Assembly: GCA_015478725.1 (NCBI GenBank)
Contig: JADMIG010000019.1
Span: 1-51,055, forward strand
Reading direction: 5' to 3'
Origin: Chloroflexota bacterium
GTDB taxonomy: Bacteria > Chloroflexota > Limnocylindria > Limnocylindrales > CSP1-4
Length of the DNA stretch: 51,055 nt
The position numbers and the translations under genes are program-made. The notes under the pieces were generated by a model that was given only the letters and a program-made list of their open reading frames with translations, was not told where the DNA came from and did not search any database. The stretch's first letter is position 1, and each line of letters opens with the position of its first letter. Shown here piece after piece: positions 27,689-35,297 of this stretch.

Positions 27689-29434
27689 ATGGAGCACCGA
27701 TTCGAGGCGATCATCGTCGGCGCCGGCGGGGCGGGCCTGTGGGCCGCGCTCGAGCTCGCGAAGGCGGGTGTCCGCTCGGCCGTCCTGACGAAGCTCTACC
27801 CGACGCGCTCCCACACCGGCGCCGCCCAGGGCGGGGTTTGCGCCGCCCTGGGCAACCTGGAGGAGGACCACTGGGAGTGGCACATGTTCGACACCATCAA
27901 GGGCGGGGACTATCTGACGGACCAGGACGCCGCCGAGATTCTCGCCCGGGAGGCGATCGAGACGGTCATCGAGCTCGAGCACATGGGACTGCCGTTCAAT
28001 CGGACCACGGAGGGGAAGATCGACCAGCGGCGCTTCGGCGGCCATACCCGCAACTTCGGCGAGGGCCCCGTCCGGCGATCCTGCTTCGCGGCCGACCGGA
28101 CCGGCCACATGATCCTCCAGACGCTCTATCAGCAGTGCATCAAGGCCGGCGTGACGTTCTTCGACGAGTACCATGTCGTGGACCTGCTCACCGACGGGAC
28201 GGAGCTCGGCGACGGCGGTCGCTGCACAGGCGTCGTCGCCTACCGGATCGCCGACGGCGAGATCCACACCTTTCGGGCGAAGGCGGTCATGCTCGCGACG
28301 GGCGGCTTCGGGCGGATGTTCCGCGTCACCTCGAACGCCTGGTCACTCACCGGCGACGGCGTCGCGCTCGCGTATCGTCACGGCATCCCGATGCAGGACA
28401 TGGAGTTCTACCAGTTCCACCCGACGGGGATCGTCGGCATCGGGATCCTCCTGTCCGAGGCGGCCCGCGGGGAAGGTGGGTACCTGCGCAACGACTCGGG
28501 CGAGCGATTCATGGAGCGCTACGCGCCGCGGCTCATGGAGCTCGCTCCGCGGGACATGGTGAGTCGCGCGATCTACATGGAGATCCGGGAGGGTCGCGGG
28601 ATCGGCGGCAGGGACTTCGTCCACCTCGACGTCACCCATCTCGGTCGGGCGGTGATCGAGGAGAAGCTCCCGGACATCGCGGACTTCGCCCGGGTGTACC
28701 AGGGCGTGGAGCCGATCAGCGAGCCCGTTCCGGTCCAGCCGACGGCGCACTACGCGATGGGGGGCATCCCCACGACGACCGAGACCCAGGTGACCAGGGA
28801 TGAGCGGAACACGATCGTTCCCGGCCTCTACGCGGCGGGGGAGTGCGCCTGCGTGAGCGTCCACGGAGCGAATCGGCTCGGGACGAACTCGCTCGTGGAT
28901 CTCCTCGTGTTCGGCAGGCGGGCCGGCCGGCGCATGGCCCGCGACGTCCGCGGCGGCGACCTGCCGGAGGTGGCGCCGGACGCGGCGGAGCCGGTCGTGG
29001 CCGAGCTCGACGCGATCCGGACCCGGGTCAGCGGCGAGAATGCCGCCCGCATCCGGCAGGATCTCGCGGCGATGATGATGGACAAGGTCGGCGTCTACCG
29101 GGACGCCGCCGTCCTCGGGGAGGCCGTCCCGGCGATCCGGGAGCTCAAGGAGCGCTACGCCCGGGTGCGGATCGACGACCGCGGTCGGACGTTCAACACG
29201 GATCTCCTCGAGGCGCGCGAGGTGGGTTACCTCCTCGACTGTGCCGAGACGACGGCGACCGCGGCGCTCGCGCGCACGGAGAGCCGCGGCGCGCACGCCC
29301 GTGAGGACTTCCCGGAGCGCGACGACGTGAACTTCCTCGCCCACAGCCTCGCCTTCCGGGCCCCCGCCGGGCCGCGCCTCCGCTACAAGCCGGTCTCGAT
29401 CACTCGATTCGAGCCGAAGCCGAGGACGTACTGA
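27689..29434 (+). CDS. sdhA: Succinate dehydrogenase flavoprotein subunit
   Basis: The catalytic subunit oxidises succinate to fumarate with covalent FAD. The 581 residues have the N-terminal FAD motif [15 protein letters not shown], the flavinylated His in [15 protein letters not shown], the substrate region HYAMGGIPT, and [26 protein letters not shown] with catalytic Arg. The length is typical. Its stop overlaps the sdhB start (TGATG). Confidence 0.97.
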   Translation: MEHRFEAIIVGAGGAGLWAALELAKAGVRSAVLTKLYPTRSHTGAAQGGVCAALGNLEEDHWEWHMFDTIKGGDYLTDQDAAEILAREAIETVIELEHMGLPFNRTTEGKIDQRRFGGHTRNFGEGPVRRSCFAADRTGHMILQTLYQQCIKAGVTFFDEYHVVDLLTDGTELGDGGRCTGVVAYRIADGEIHTFRAKAVMLATGGFGRMFRVTSNAWSLTGDGVALAYRHGIPMQDMEFYQFHPTGIVGIGILLSEAARGEGGYLRNDSGERFMERYAPRLMELAPRDMVSRAIYMEIREGRGIGGRDFVHLDVTHLGRAVIEEKLPDIADFARVYQGVEPISEPVPVQPTAHYAMGGIPTTTETQVTRDERNTIVPGLYAAGECACVSVHGANRLGTNSLVDLLVFGRRAGRRMARDVRGGDLPEVAPDAAEPVVAELDAIRTRVSGENAARIRQDLAAMMMDKVGVYRDAAVLGEAVPAIRELKERYARVRIDDRGRTFNTDLLEAREVGYLLDCAETTATAALARTESRGAHAREDFPERDDVNFLAHSLAFRAPAGPRLRYKPVSITRFEPKPRTY

Positions 29435-30135
29435 TGCAGGTGGACCTCCGGATTCTCCGCTACGACCCGGAGCGCGACGCCGCCCCGCACTGGGAGTCGT
29501 ACGACGTCGTCGCCGAGCCCATGGACCGCGTCCTCGATCTCCTCCATCGGGTGAAGTACGACGAGGACGGGACGTTGACCTTCCGTCGCTCGTGCGCCCA
29601 CGGCGTGTGCGGCTCGGACGCGATGCTCATCAACGGCCGCAACCGGCTCGCCTGCAAGATCCGGGTCGATCAGCTCGGGCGGCGTCGGATCACCGTCGCG
29701 CCCCTCCCGGGCCTGCCCGTGATCAAGGATCTCGTCGTCGATATGGACGGGTTCTTCGGCAAGTTCCGGAGCGTGCAGCCGTACCTCATGACGGAGGGCC
29801 CAGCCCCCGAGCGGGAACGGATCCAGAGTCCCGAGGACCGCCATCGCTACGACGACACGACGAAGTGCATCCTCTGTGCCGCGTGCACCTCATCGTGCCC
29901 CTCGTTCTGGGCCCAGCCCGGCTATGTCGGGCCGGCGGCGATCGTGAACGCCCATCGGTTCATCTTCGATTCGCGAGATGAGGGTGCCGAGGAGCGGCTC
30001 GAGATCCTCGCCGACAAGGATGGCGTGTGGCGCTGCCGGACGATCTTCAACTGCGTCGACGCGTGTCCGCGGGGGATCAACATCACCCGGGCGATCCTCG
30101 AGGTCTCCTCGGCGATCGTGGAGCGACAGGCCTGA
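29434..30135 (+). CDS. sdhB: Succinate dehydrogenase iron-sulfur subunit
   Basis: The electron-transfer subunit has 233 residues: a 2Fe-2S plant-ferredoxin-type domain (CAHGVCGSDAM...C), then the 4Fe-4S motif CILCAACTSSCP and the 3Fe-4S motif CRTIFNCVDACPRG. All cluster cysteines are present. The ATG at 29434 overlaps the sdhA stop. A CTG start for the next gene overlaps its own stop, which points to one long operon icd-sdhCDAB-rnh. Confidence 0.97.
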   Translation: MQVDLRILRYDPERDAAPHWESYDVVAEPMDRVLDLLHRVKYDEDGTLTFRRSCAHGVCGSDAMLINGRNRLACKIRVDQLGRRRITVAPLPGLPVIKDLVVDMDGFFGKFRSVQPYLMTEGPAPERERIQSPEDRHRYDDTTKCILCAACTSSCPSFWAQPGYVGPAAIVNAHRFIFDSRDEGAEERLEILADKDGVWRCRTIFNCVDACPRGINITRAILEVSSAIVERQA

Positions 30136-30653
30136 ACGCACCGCTCCTGTCCGGTCGCGCAGCGTCGCCTGAACCCGGGCCCGGGTTCGTCATCCGGACC
30201 GACGGCGCCTCGCGCGCGAATCCGGGTCACGCGTCCGCGGGTGCGGTCCTCATCGCCCTCGCCCGGCCGGACGCATTCGACCCGGCGGCCGCGCCCGATG
30301 CGACGATCTCCGACTACCTCGGCATCCAGACGAACAACGTCGCCGAGTACACCGCCGTCGTACGGGCGCTCGCGCTCGCCCGGGAGCTCGGTGCGCGGGA
30401 GGTCCGTCTCCTGCTCGATTCGATGCTCATCGTCGAACAGGTCAACGGTCGCTGGCGGGTCAGGGACGCGAAGCTCGCGCCGCTCCACGCGGCGGCGCGG
30501 CAGCACCTCGAAGCCTTCGATCGGTGGTCCGCCCGGCATGTCCGGCGGGCGGAGAACCACGCCGCCGACGCGCTCTGCAACGAGGCGATCGATCGAGCCC
30601 TCGCCGGCGGGCCCGTCTCGGTCGTCCGCCGTCCGCAGCTGCCCGGCGGGTGA
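30132..30653 (+). CDS. RNase HI-like ribonuclease
   Basis: The protein would cut RNA in RNA-DNA hybrids. All four catalytic carboxylates of the RNase H fold can be placed: D24 in RTDGAS, the Glu in NNVAEYTA, the Asp in LLLDSMLIV and the Asp in ENHAADALCNEA. The preceding stop (30133-30135) is overlapped by CTG 30132, with GGAG about eight bases upstream, so a CTG start (173 residues) is the best reading; CTG 30147 is a second choice. The only ATG/GTG/TTG starts in frame (GTG 30027 and 30063) lie deep inside sdhB. It resembles the YqgF-unrelated, RnhA/Rv2228c N-terminal type. Confidence 0.85.
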   Translation: MNAPLLSGRAASPEPGPGFVIRTDGASRANPGHASAGAVLIALARPDAFDPAAAPDATISDYLGIQTNNVAEYTAVVRALALARELGAREVRLLLDSMLIVEQVNGRWRVRDAKLAPLHAAARQHLEAFDRWSARHVRRAENHAADALCNEAIDRALAGGPVSVVRRPQLPGG

Positions 30654-30985
30654 CGGCCACCGACGTTCCCGACTTCCCGGCTCGGAAACCGTCAAAACGA
30701 CCTCCAGGCGGGCACGCGTCGGCGGCGATCGAGCCGATCGCGGCGGGTCGCGCTCACGTTGTGTGGCGCGCCGTCGCCGCACCGGGTCCGGGCCTGCCAG
30801 ATGGTTCACCCGCTGACCATCCGCCACGATCCGGGCGACGAGCGCCCGCCTGAGGACCGTATGGCAGGATCGCGACCTGGGCGCCTCGCGTCGGGCCGGT
30901 GATCCTCGCGACCGATCCGGGGAGGGCTCCGCGAGTCCGGGCGACGGCTCCTCGAGGAGTCTCGGCGGCCGACTACAATCGTCCG
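30654..30985. other. Non-coding stretch before rnpB
   Basis: About 330 bases with no supported gene on either strand. It holds only the likely -10 of rnpB at its end (TACAAT 30974-30979). GACCGTATGGCAGG (about 30856) has a TATGGC that could be another -10, but nothing else supports it. No hairpin with a T-run ends the RNase H transcript. Confidence 0.5.
30974..30979 (+). promoter_or_regulatory. -10 element of rnpB
   Basis: TACAAT, one base from the consensus TATAAT, lies seven bases before the 5' end of the RNase P RNA helix P1, the expected distance to +1. A convincing -35 is not visible 17 bases upstream (GGAGTCTCG region). Confidence 0.6.
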
Positions 30986-31350
30986 GTCAGCGAGGCGGCC
31001 GGATGGCCGCGCACCGGCACCGCCCGTGCGGGACCGGTTCGAGGAAAGTCCGAGCTCCTCAGCGCAGGGTAGCGGGTAACGCCCGTCCGCCGTGAGGCGA
31101 GGACCAGTGCCACAGTGACGATGCCGGAGGCCGGCGCGAGCCGGCGACCGGAGTGAAACGCGGCAAACTCTACCTGGAGCAAGGCCAAATAGGAGGGTGC
31201 AACCCCGGTTCGCCGGGGGGAGGGGCGCGCTGCCCAACCCTCGGGTCGGCCGCTGGAGCCGGCGGGTGACCGCCGGACGAGATGGATGGCCATCCCCTCG
31301 GATCGCGAGGTCCGAGGGACAGAACTCGGCTTAGAGGTCGCCTCGCTGGC
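30986..31350 (+). ncRNA. rnpB: RNase P RNA, type A
   Basis: This is the catalytic RNA that trims tRNA 5' ends. The ends form helix P1: 30986-31000 pairs with 31336-31350 over 15 base pairs with two G-U pairs. The universally conserved GAGGAAAGTCCGAGCTC is at 31041-31057 and its partner ACAGAACTCGGCTTA at 31319-31333, which together form P4 and the core. Between them are the conserved ACAGTGACGATGCC-like, GGAGTGAAACGCGGCAAAC and CAAGGCCAAATAGG elements. The length (about 365 nt) is typical. No obvious terminator follows. Confidence 0.96.
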
Positions 31351-31469
31351 GCTCTTCTCCTGACGCTCTCCCGGCCCTCTCCCGGCGCGCAGCATGCCGG
31401 CGCCGTTCCCGCGCGCCCGTGCCGTCCGCGGTGAAGGGCCCCGGGGCGTCCGTCCGAAGGAAGGCGCTG

Positions 31470-31712
31470 TCAGTCTTCGTCCGGGCGGAAGATGTGCGAG
31501 GCCGTGCAGGCGTTGCAGATGGGTGTCGCGGTCTCGAGATCGCCGAGCGGGATCGGCAGCCGTCGTTCCGGGTACAGGCACTCGACATCGTAGACCCGGT
31601 CCGGGACGCTTGCGACGTGCATGAGGCGCCGATAGGTGCAGCGACGGATCCGCGCTTCCGCGAGGTGGTACTGCTCCGGCGCCTGCGGGATGACGGGAAG
31701 CTCGAGTGCCAT
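31470..31712 (-). CDS. Small four-cysteine protein, 80 aa
   Basis: The protein is not recognised. From ATG 31712 it has 80 residues, with C25, C45 and a C66-x-x-C69 pair; C25-x19-C45-x20-CNAC could hold a zinc ion. It is rich in Pro and Arg, with VYDVECLYPERRLPIPLGD in the middle and an acidic tail (RPDED). The frame stays open to ATG 31793, but a minus-strand promoter (TTGCCG, 17 bases, TAGGCT) overlaps that ATG, so the start should lie downstream of it; 31712 is the only later standard start. There is no strong ribosome binding site. It is divergent from the LysM protein gene. Confidence 0.6.
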   Translation of the reverse strand: MALELPVIPQAPEQYHLAEARIRRCTYRRLMHVASVPDRVYDVECLYPERRLPIPLGDLETATPICNACTASHIFRPDED

Positions 31713-31784
31713 CGGGTGGATCTGCGCACCTAGCGTGAGTTCGGCCTCCGGGACGCCACGTGCGCACCCGGCTCCCCGTGGCCA

Positions 31785-31833
31785 GCCTAGCATCGTCCGT
31801 CGATCGACGGCAACCGGAGAAAGGTACTAGACT
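31785..31833. promoter_or_regulatory. Compact divergent promoter pair
   Basis: Plus strand: TCGACG (31804-31809), 18 bases, TAGACT (31828-31833), leading to the LysM gene at 31884. Minus strand: TTGCCG (31808-31813 as complement), 17 bases, TAGGCT with a TGC extension (31785-31790), leading to the small cysteine protein. The two -35 boxes overlap, so polymerase can occupy only one at a time, which suggests linked or mutually exclusive expression. An inverted CGTCGATCGACG centred near 31801 also lies there and could bind a dimeric regulator. Confidence 0.45.
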
Positions 31834-31883
31834 CCCGCCGCAGTCGGCCGGGCGACGCGACGCGACGCGAACGCGGAGGACGG

Positions 31884-32933
31884 GTGGACGACGAGGGACG
31901 CACCAAGCTGGCCGAGCGGGCCCGTCGACGCGGGCGACCTGGCGAGGCGCGCTCGGCGCGAGCCGACGGTCGGCCCGTCGCGGACCCATCGGGCGGCTGC
32001 CGATACCTGCACGCGGCGACGGGGGACCCGGCCTGTCTCGCCATCGCCCCGGCGATCCACCTCGGACCGCGGCAGGTCGACCTCGTGTGCGCCGGATCGA
32101 CCCACGCGACATGTCCGAGGTTCGCCCGCGGCCGCGCGGCCGTGAGTCCGCCTCCGCCGGTCGCGGACCGCGCGAACCTGCCGGCGGCGGCCGCCGCTGC
32201 CGCTGCCGCTACCGCTGCCGCTACCGCTGCCGCTACCGCTGCCGCTGCCGCTGCCGCTGCCGCTACCGCTGCCGCTACCGCTGCCGCTGCCGCTGCCGCG
32301 CCACCGGTCATCGAGCCGGTGATCCTCGCCGCCGCGGTCGGGTCGTCGACGGCTCTCGCGACGGGGGAGTCCGAACCCGTCGCCGCCCCGCGCGAAGCAC
32401 CGGACCGGCGCATCCGCGGTGCGCTGCCGACGACCCGATCGATCGTCGCCCGCCCGGCAACGATCGCGGCGGCACTGACGTTCGTCGTCACCCTGGCCGC
32501 AGCGATCGCCTTCCTCGACGCTCGAGGCGGGCTCGCCCTCCTGCCGGCCAGGACGTCCCCGTCCGTCGTCGCGCCCGCGCCGTCGGCCGCCCCGCCCACC
32601 GCCTCGCCGTTCGCTTCCGTCGGTCCATCGCCGACCGCCGCACCGCCCTCTGCCGTCGTCTCGCCGCCGAGCGCCGCACCGCCGACCGCGGTCGCCGTCG
32701 CCACGCCCTCGTTCCCAGGCTCCTCGCTCCCGCCGGATCTCGTCGCGCTCCTCATCCCGTGCCCGGATGGCTCCGGATGCTCGCAGTACCGGATCCGGAG
32801 CGGTGACACGCTGAGCGGCGTCGCAACCCTCTTCGGTGTCGCGTACCAGGCGATGCTCGCGGCGAACCCGGGGATCGCGAACCCGTCCCTCATCCACGTC
32901 GGGCAGCTCGTCACGGTCCCGATCCCGCACTGA
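31884..32933 (+). CDS. Membrane-anchored LysM protein with N-terminal cysteine cluster
   Basis: The 349-residue product has four parts. Residues about 37-82 hold four cysteines (C39-x11-C51-x17-C69-x7-C77) in a pattern beginning CRYL and ending CPRF, with H74 nearby. Next is an Ala/Thr tract (about 104-140) coded by hexanucleotide repeats, then one membrane span (about 193-213), an Ala/Pro/Ser-rich linker, and a C-terminal LysM domain (about 302-346; YRIRSGDTLSGVATLFGV) that binds peptidoglycan. By topology the cysteine part is cytoplasmic and LysM is outside. GTG 31884 has GGAGG just upstream. I recall similar C-x-Y-L...C-P-R-[YF] motifs in uncharacterised Chloroflexota LysM proteins; the cluster may bind metal. 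Confidence 0.8.
   Translation: MDDEGRTKLAERARRRGRPGEARSARADGRPVADPSGGCRYLHAATGDPACLAIAPAIHLGPRQVDLVCAGSTHATCPRFARGRAAVSPPPPVADRANLPAAAAAAAAATAAATAAATAAAAAAAAATAAATAAAAAAAPPVIEPVILAAAVGSSTALATGESEPVAAPREAPDRRIRGALPTTRSIVARPATIAAALTFVVTLAAAIAFLDARGGLALLPARTSPSVVAPAPSAAPPTASPFASVGPSPTAAPPSAVVSPPSAAPPTAVAVATPSFPGSSLPPDLVALLIPCPDGSGCSQYRIRSGDTLSGVATLFGVAYQAMLAANPGIANPSLIHVGQLVTVPIPH
32190..32299 (+). repeat. Hexanucleotide repeat tract (GCCGCT/GCTACC)
   Basis: About 110 bases consist of GCCGCT units mixed with GCTACC variants, all in frame, coding runs of Ala broken by Thr in the LysM protein linker. Steps of six bases keep the frame, so slippage would change linker length by two residues rather than switch the gene off. 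Confidence 0.95.
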
Positions 32934-33013
32934 GCCCGCGCGCGGTTTCGCGCGACCGTTCGGCCCTCGCGCGACCGTTCGGCCTCGAACGCCCGCCTTC
33001 CGATGTTTCCACA

Positions 33014-33041
33014 TTGACGGGAGCCCGTCGCCGTGTAGAAT
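33014..33041 (+). promoter_or_regulatory. dcw-cluster promoter
   Basis: TTGACG (33014-33019), 16 bases, TAGAAT (33036-33041): five of six consensus matches in each box, with TG directly before the -10. It is the best promoter in the window and lies about 130 bases before mraZ, so the untranslated leader holds the GTGG repeats. Confidence 0.75.
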
Positions 33042-33050
33042 GCCGGGCAA

Positions 33051-33084
33051 GTGGCGCATAGTGGTGAGAAGTGGGGAGCAGTCC
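33051..33084 (+). promoter_or_regulatory. Probable MraZ operator (MraZ boxes)
   Basis: Three direct repeats of GTGG start at 33051, 33061 and 33071, exactly 10 bases apart, with a degenerate fourth (GTCCC) at 33081. This matches the known MraZ operator layout (three or four GTGG/TGGG-type boxes on one DNA face, as in E. coli and Mollicutes). They begin about 9 bases after the -10, so they cover the transcription start. This implies autorepression of the whole division operon by MraZ. Confidence 0.75.
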
Positions 33085-33169
33085 CACAAATCCCCGGGAG
33101 CGGGGCACCGCCGGCGCCGCCGAACGGCACGCATCGCCCGGACCACAGACGACAGGGGTAGCGAGGCAC

Positions 33170-33598
33170 GTGTTCACCGGCGAGTACCGGCACTCGGTGG
33201 ACGACAAGGGACGGCTCGCCGTGCCTGCGCGCTTCCGCGCCCAGCTCGAGGATGGCGCCTTCATCTCGAAGTGGCTCGACGACTGCCTCGCCATCCACAC
33301 CCGCGGCGGGTGGGAGACCCTCGCCGCGAAGACCGCGACACTGCCGCTCGCGAACGCGGCGTCACGTGCGTTCCAGCGCCACATCTTCGGCGGCGCGGTC
33401 GAGGTGGAGCTCGATCGCCAGGGTCGAGTCGTCCTGCCGGCCTACCTTCGTGCGTTCGCAGCCCTCGAGGGTGACGTCGTCATCGTCGGGGCGCGGGACC
33501 ACGCCGAGATCTGGGCACCCGCCCGCTGGGACGAGATCCGACGGAGCCTCGAGGACCCGCAGACGCTCGCGGCACACCTCGACGGGCTCGGGATCTGA
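33170..33598 (+). CDS. mraZ: Transcriptional regulator MraZ
   Basis: This DNA-binding AbrB/SpoVT-fold protein is the first gene of the dcw cluster. The 142 residues contain two MraZ repeats, each with a DxxGR motif: FTGEYRHSVDDKGRLAVPARFR (start) and VELDRQGRVVLPAYLR (about 80-95). GTG 33170 fits the family N-terminus, with GAGG three bases and AGGGG eleven bases upstream; the frame open to 33071 overlaps the operator. The stop overlaps the rsmH start (TGATG). Confidence 0.96.
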   Translation: MFTGEYRHSVDDKGRLAVPARFRAQLEDGAFISKWLDDCLAIHTRGGWETLAAKTATLPLANAASRAFQRHIFGGAVEVELDRQGRVVLPAYLRAFAALEGDVVIVGARDHAEIWAPARWDEIRRSLEDPQTLAAHLDGLGI

Positions 33599-34602
33599 TG
33601 GCCCACCACATGCGCTTCCAGGATCTGCTCGGGATCCGTTCGACGACCGAGGATGACGACGTGGAGGAGGAGCACCTGCCGGTGCTGGTGGAGGAGGTCG
33701 TCGAGATGCTCGCGCCCGCTCCCGGCAGCCTCCAGGTCGACGCCACGGTCGGCGGCGGTGGGCACACCGAGCGGATCCTGGAGGCGACCGATCCCGATGG
33801 CCGTCTCCTCGGTCTCGATGCCGATGGGGCGGCCATCGCGAGGGTCGGCCGGCGTCTGGCCCGCTTCGGCGACCGACTCGTCCTCCGCCAGGTGAACTTC
33901 CGCGAGCTGGCCACGGCCGCACCGGCCGCGGGATTCGGCCGCATCGACGGTCTCCTGTTCGACCTCGGGCTCTCGAGCCAGCAGCTTGCCGGCACGGACC
34001 GCGGGTTCGGGTTCCGGGCCGGCGGCCCGCTCGACATGCGCTTCGATCCCTCCGCGGGCGTTCCGGCGGCGTACCTCATCGCGACCCTCGACGCGGAGGC
34101 CCTCGCCGCGCTGTTCCGTCGCTACGGAGAAGAGCCGAACGCCCGAAGAATCGCGCGGGCGATCGTCGAGCAACGGCGGAGCGCGCCGATCGAGACCGCG
34201 GAGGCGCTGGCGGCTCTCGCCGAGCGCGTCGTGCCGGTCGACCCGCGCCGTCCGCGCCGTCGCCACCCCGCGACCCGTGTCTTCCAGGCACTGCGGATCG
34301 CGGTCAACGCGGAGCTCGAGGCACTCGAGGCGGCCCTCGCCGCCGCCGTCGAGCTCCTCCGGCCGGGCGGCCGGCTCGTCGTCCTCAGCTATCACTCGCT
34401 CGAGGATCGGATCGTCAAGCGCTTCATCGCCGCGGAGCGGAAGGGATGCGTCTGCCCGCCCGAGCTGCCCATCTGCGTGTGCGGACGCGAACCGCGCCTG
34501 CGCCCGCTCGGACCGTCACGCACCCCCCGACCGGAAGAGGTCGCCGCCAATCCCCGCTCCCGGAGCGCTCGGCTCCGGGCCGCTGAACGGATCGCCGCCT
34601 GA
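33598..34602 (+). CDS. rsmH: 16S rRNA (cytosine-1402-N4)-methyltransferase
   Basis: This SAM-dependent enzyme methylates C1402 in the ribosomal P site. The 334 residues have the SAM motif DATVGGGGHTERIL, LFDLGLSSQQL, MRFDP and SYHSLEDRIVKRF, all hallmarks of RsmH (MraW). A 26-residue N-terminal extension precedes the usual HLPVLVEEV start; internal starts are possible but the ATG overlapping the mraZ stop is natural. It is followed by a small gene not usual at this place. Confidence 0.97.
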   Translation: MAHHMRFQDLLGIRSTTEDDDVEEEHLPVLVEEVVEMLAPAPGSLQVDATVGGGGHTERILEATDPDGRLLGLDADGAAIARVGRRLARFGDRLVLRQVNFRELATAAPAAGFGRIDGLLFDLGLSSQQLAGTDRGFGFRAGGPLDMRFDPSAGVPAAYLIATLDAEALAALFRRYGEEPNARRIARAIVEQRRSAPIETAEALAALAERVVPVDPRRPRRRHPATRVFQALRIAVNAELEALEAALAAAVELLRPGGRLVVLSYHSLEDRIVKRFIAAERKGCVCPPELPICVCGREPRLRPLGPSRTPRPEEVAANPRSRSARLRAAERIAA

Positions 34603-34666
34603 GCCGGACGTGACGCGGCGGACAACCCGCCGAGCCGAACGGCTCATGAAGGGAGGAGGAGCCCCC

Positions 34667-34864
34667 GTGAGCAAGCGCCATCAGTCGAGTCGTCGCCGGG
34701 CCTACGGCCGTCGTCAGCACGAGCTGCGGGAGCGCCTCGAGCAGACCCATCCGCGCGATCTCGTCGAGTTCGACCTCGGACGTGACGCCGATGAGCGTGA
34801 CGGCTTCCCCTTCTTCGACCTCGACCTCGGCGCGCGCCGGTTCGGCGTCGCGGTCGGCGACTGA
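34667..34864 (+). CDS. Small charged protein in the dcw cluster, 65 aa
   Basis: The gene lies between rsmH and the ftsL-like gene. GTG 34667 is preceded by a very strong GGGAGGAGGA (34651-34660) at good spacing; the upstream in-frame ATG 34646 is before that site and so unlikely. The product has a very basic first half (residues 3-22, Arg, His, Lys), an acidic middle (FDLGRDADERDG) and a hydrophobic/aromatic end with a near repeat FDLGRDA and FDLDLGA. No transmembrane segment is seen. No family is recognised. The gap to the next start is three bases, so it is part of the operon. Confidence 0.7.
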   Translation: MSKRHQSSRRRAYGRRQHELRERLEQTHPRDLVEFDLGRDADERDGFPFFDLDLGARRFGVAVGD

Positions 34865-34867
34865 CCG

Positions 34868-35281
34868 GTGGCGGTCTATCACGGCGCGCGCCCCCGGACC
34901 GGCTTCGCCGGTACCCGCATCGGCATCCGGCGCGACGCGGTCGCTCCGGCGGCGTCCATCGCACCGCCGACCGCCCTCCCGCGGCGAAGGACCCGCTCGG
35001 CGGTGCGGGCCGGCACCCGCCCCGCCCGCATCGGGTTCGTCCTCGGGGGCATCGTCGTCGCCTTCCTCCTCGCGTTCTTCTCGCTCGCCCAGAGCGTCCG
35101 GGTGTCCGCGAGAAGCTACGATCTCGCCTCGCTCCAGACGGATCGACAGCGGATGGAGGCGACCCTCCAGGACCTGGCGACGAACATCAACCGGCTCGGG
35201 AGCGCGCCGGCGATCCGGAAGCAGGCGATCGACGCCGGGCTGAGTCAGCTCGCCGCGCCGCTCGTCGTCGCGGCCCGCTGA
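34868..35281 (+). CDS. ftsL: FtsL-like septum protein
   Basis: The 137-residue bitopic protein has a long basic N-terminal cytoplasmic part (about 1-54), one membrane span (about 55-75, IGFVLGGIVVAFLLAFFSLAQ) and a short coiled-coil outer part (about 80-115; LASLQTDRQRMEATLQDL). This topology and its position directly before the division PBP match FtsL, which forms a complex with FtsB/DivIC and FtsQ. Sequence identity to known FtsL is always low, so the call rests on topology and place. GTG 34868 is used. Confidence 0.75.
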   Translation: MAVYHGARPRTGFAGTRIGIRRDAVAPAASIAPPTALPRRRTRSAVRAGTRPARIGFVLGGIVVAFLLAFFSLAQSVRVSARSYDLASLQTDRQRMEATLQDLATNINRLGSAPAIRKQAIDAGLSQLAAPLVVAAR

Positions 35282-35297
35282 CGCGCTCGATCGAACG

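Noticed and set aside
31713-31793. Upstream ATG 31793 as start of the small cysteine protein
   Set aside because: It overlaps a good minus-strand -10 (TGC TAGGCT with TTGCCG 17 bases upstream), so it would lie before the transcription start; it also has no ribosome binding site.
32190-32299. Repeat tract as CRISPR or regulatory array
   Set aside because: Six-base units without spacers inside an open frame; best read as a coding microsatellite.
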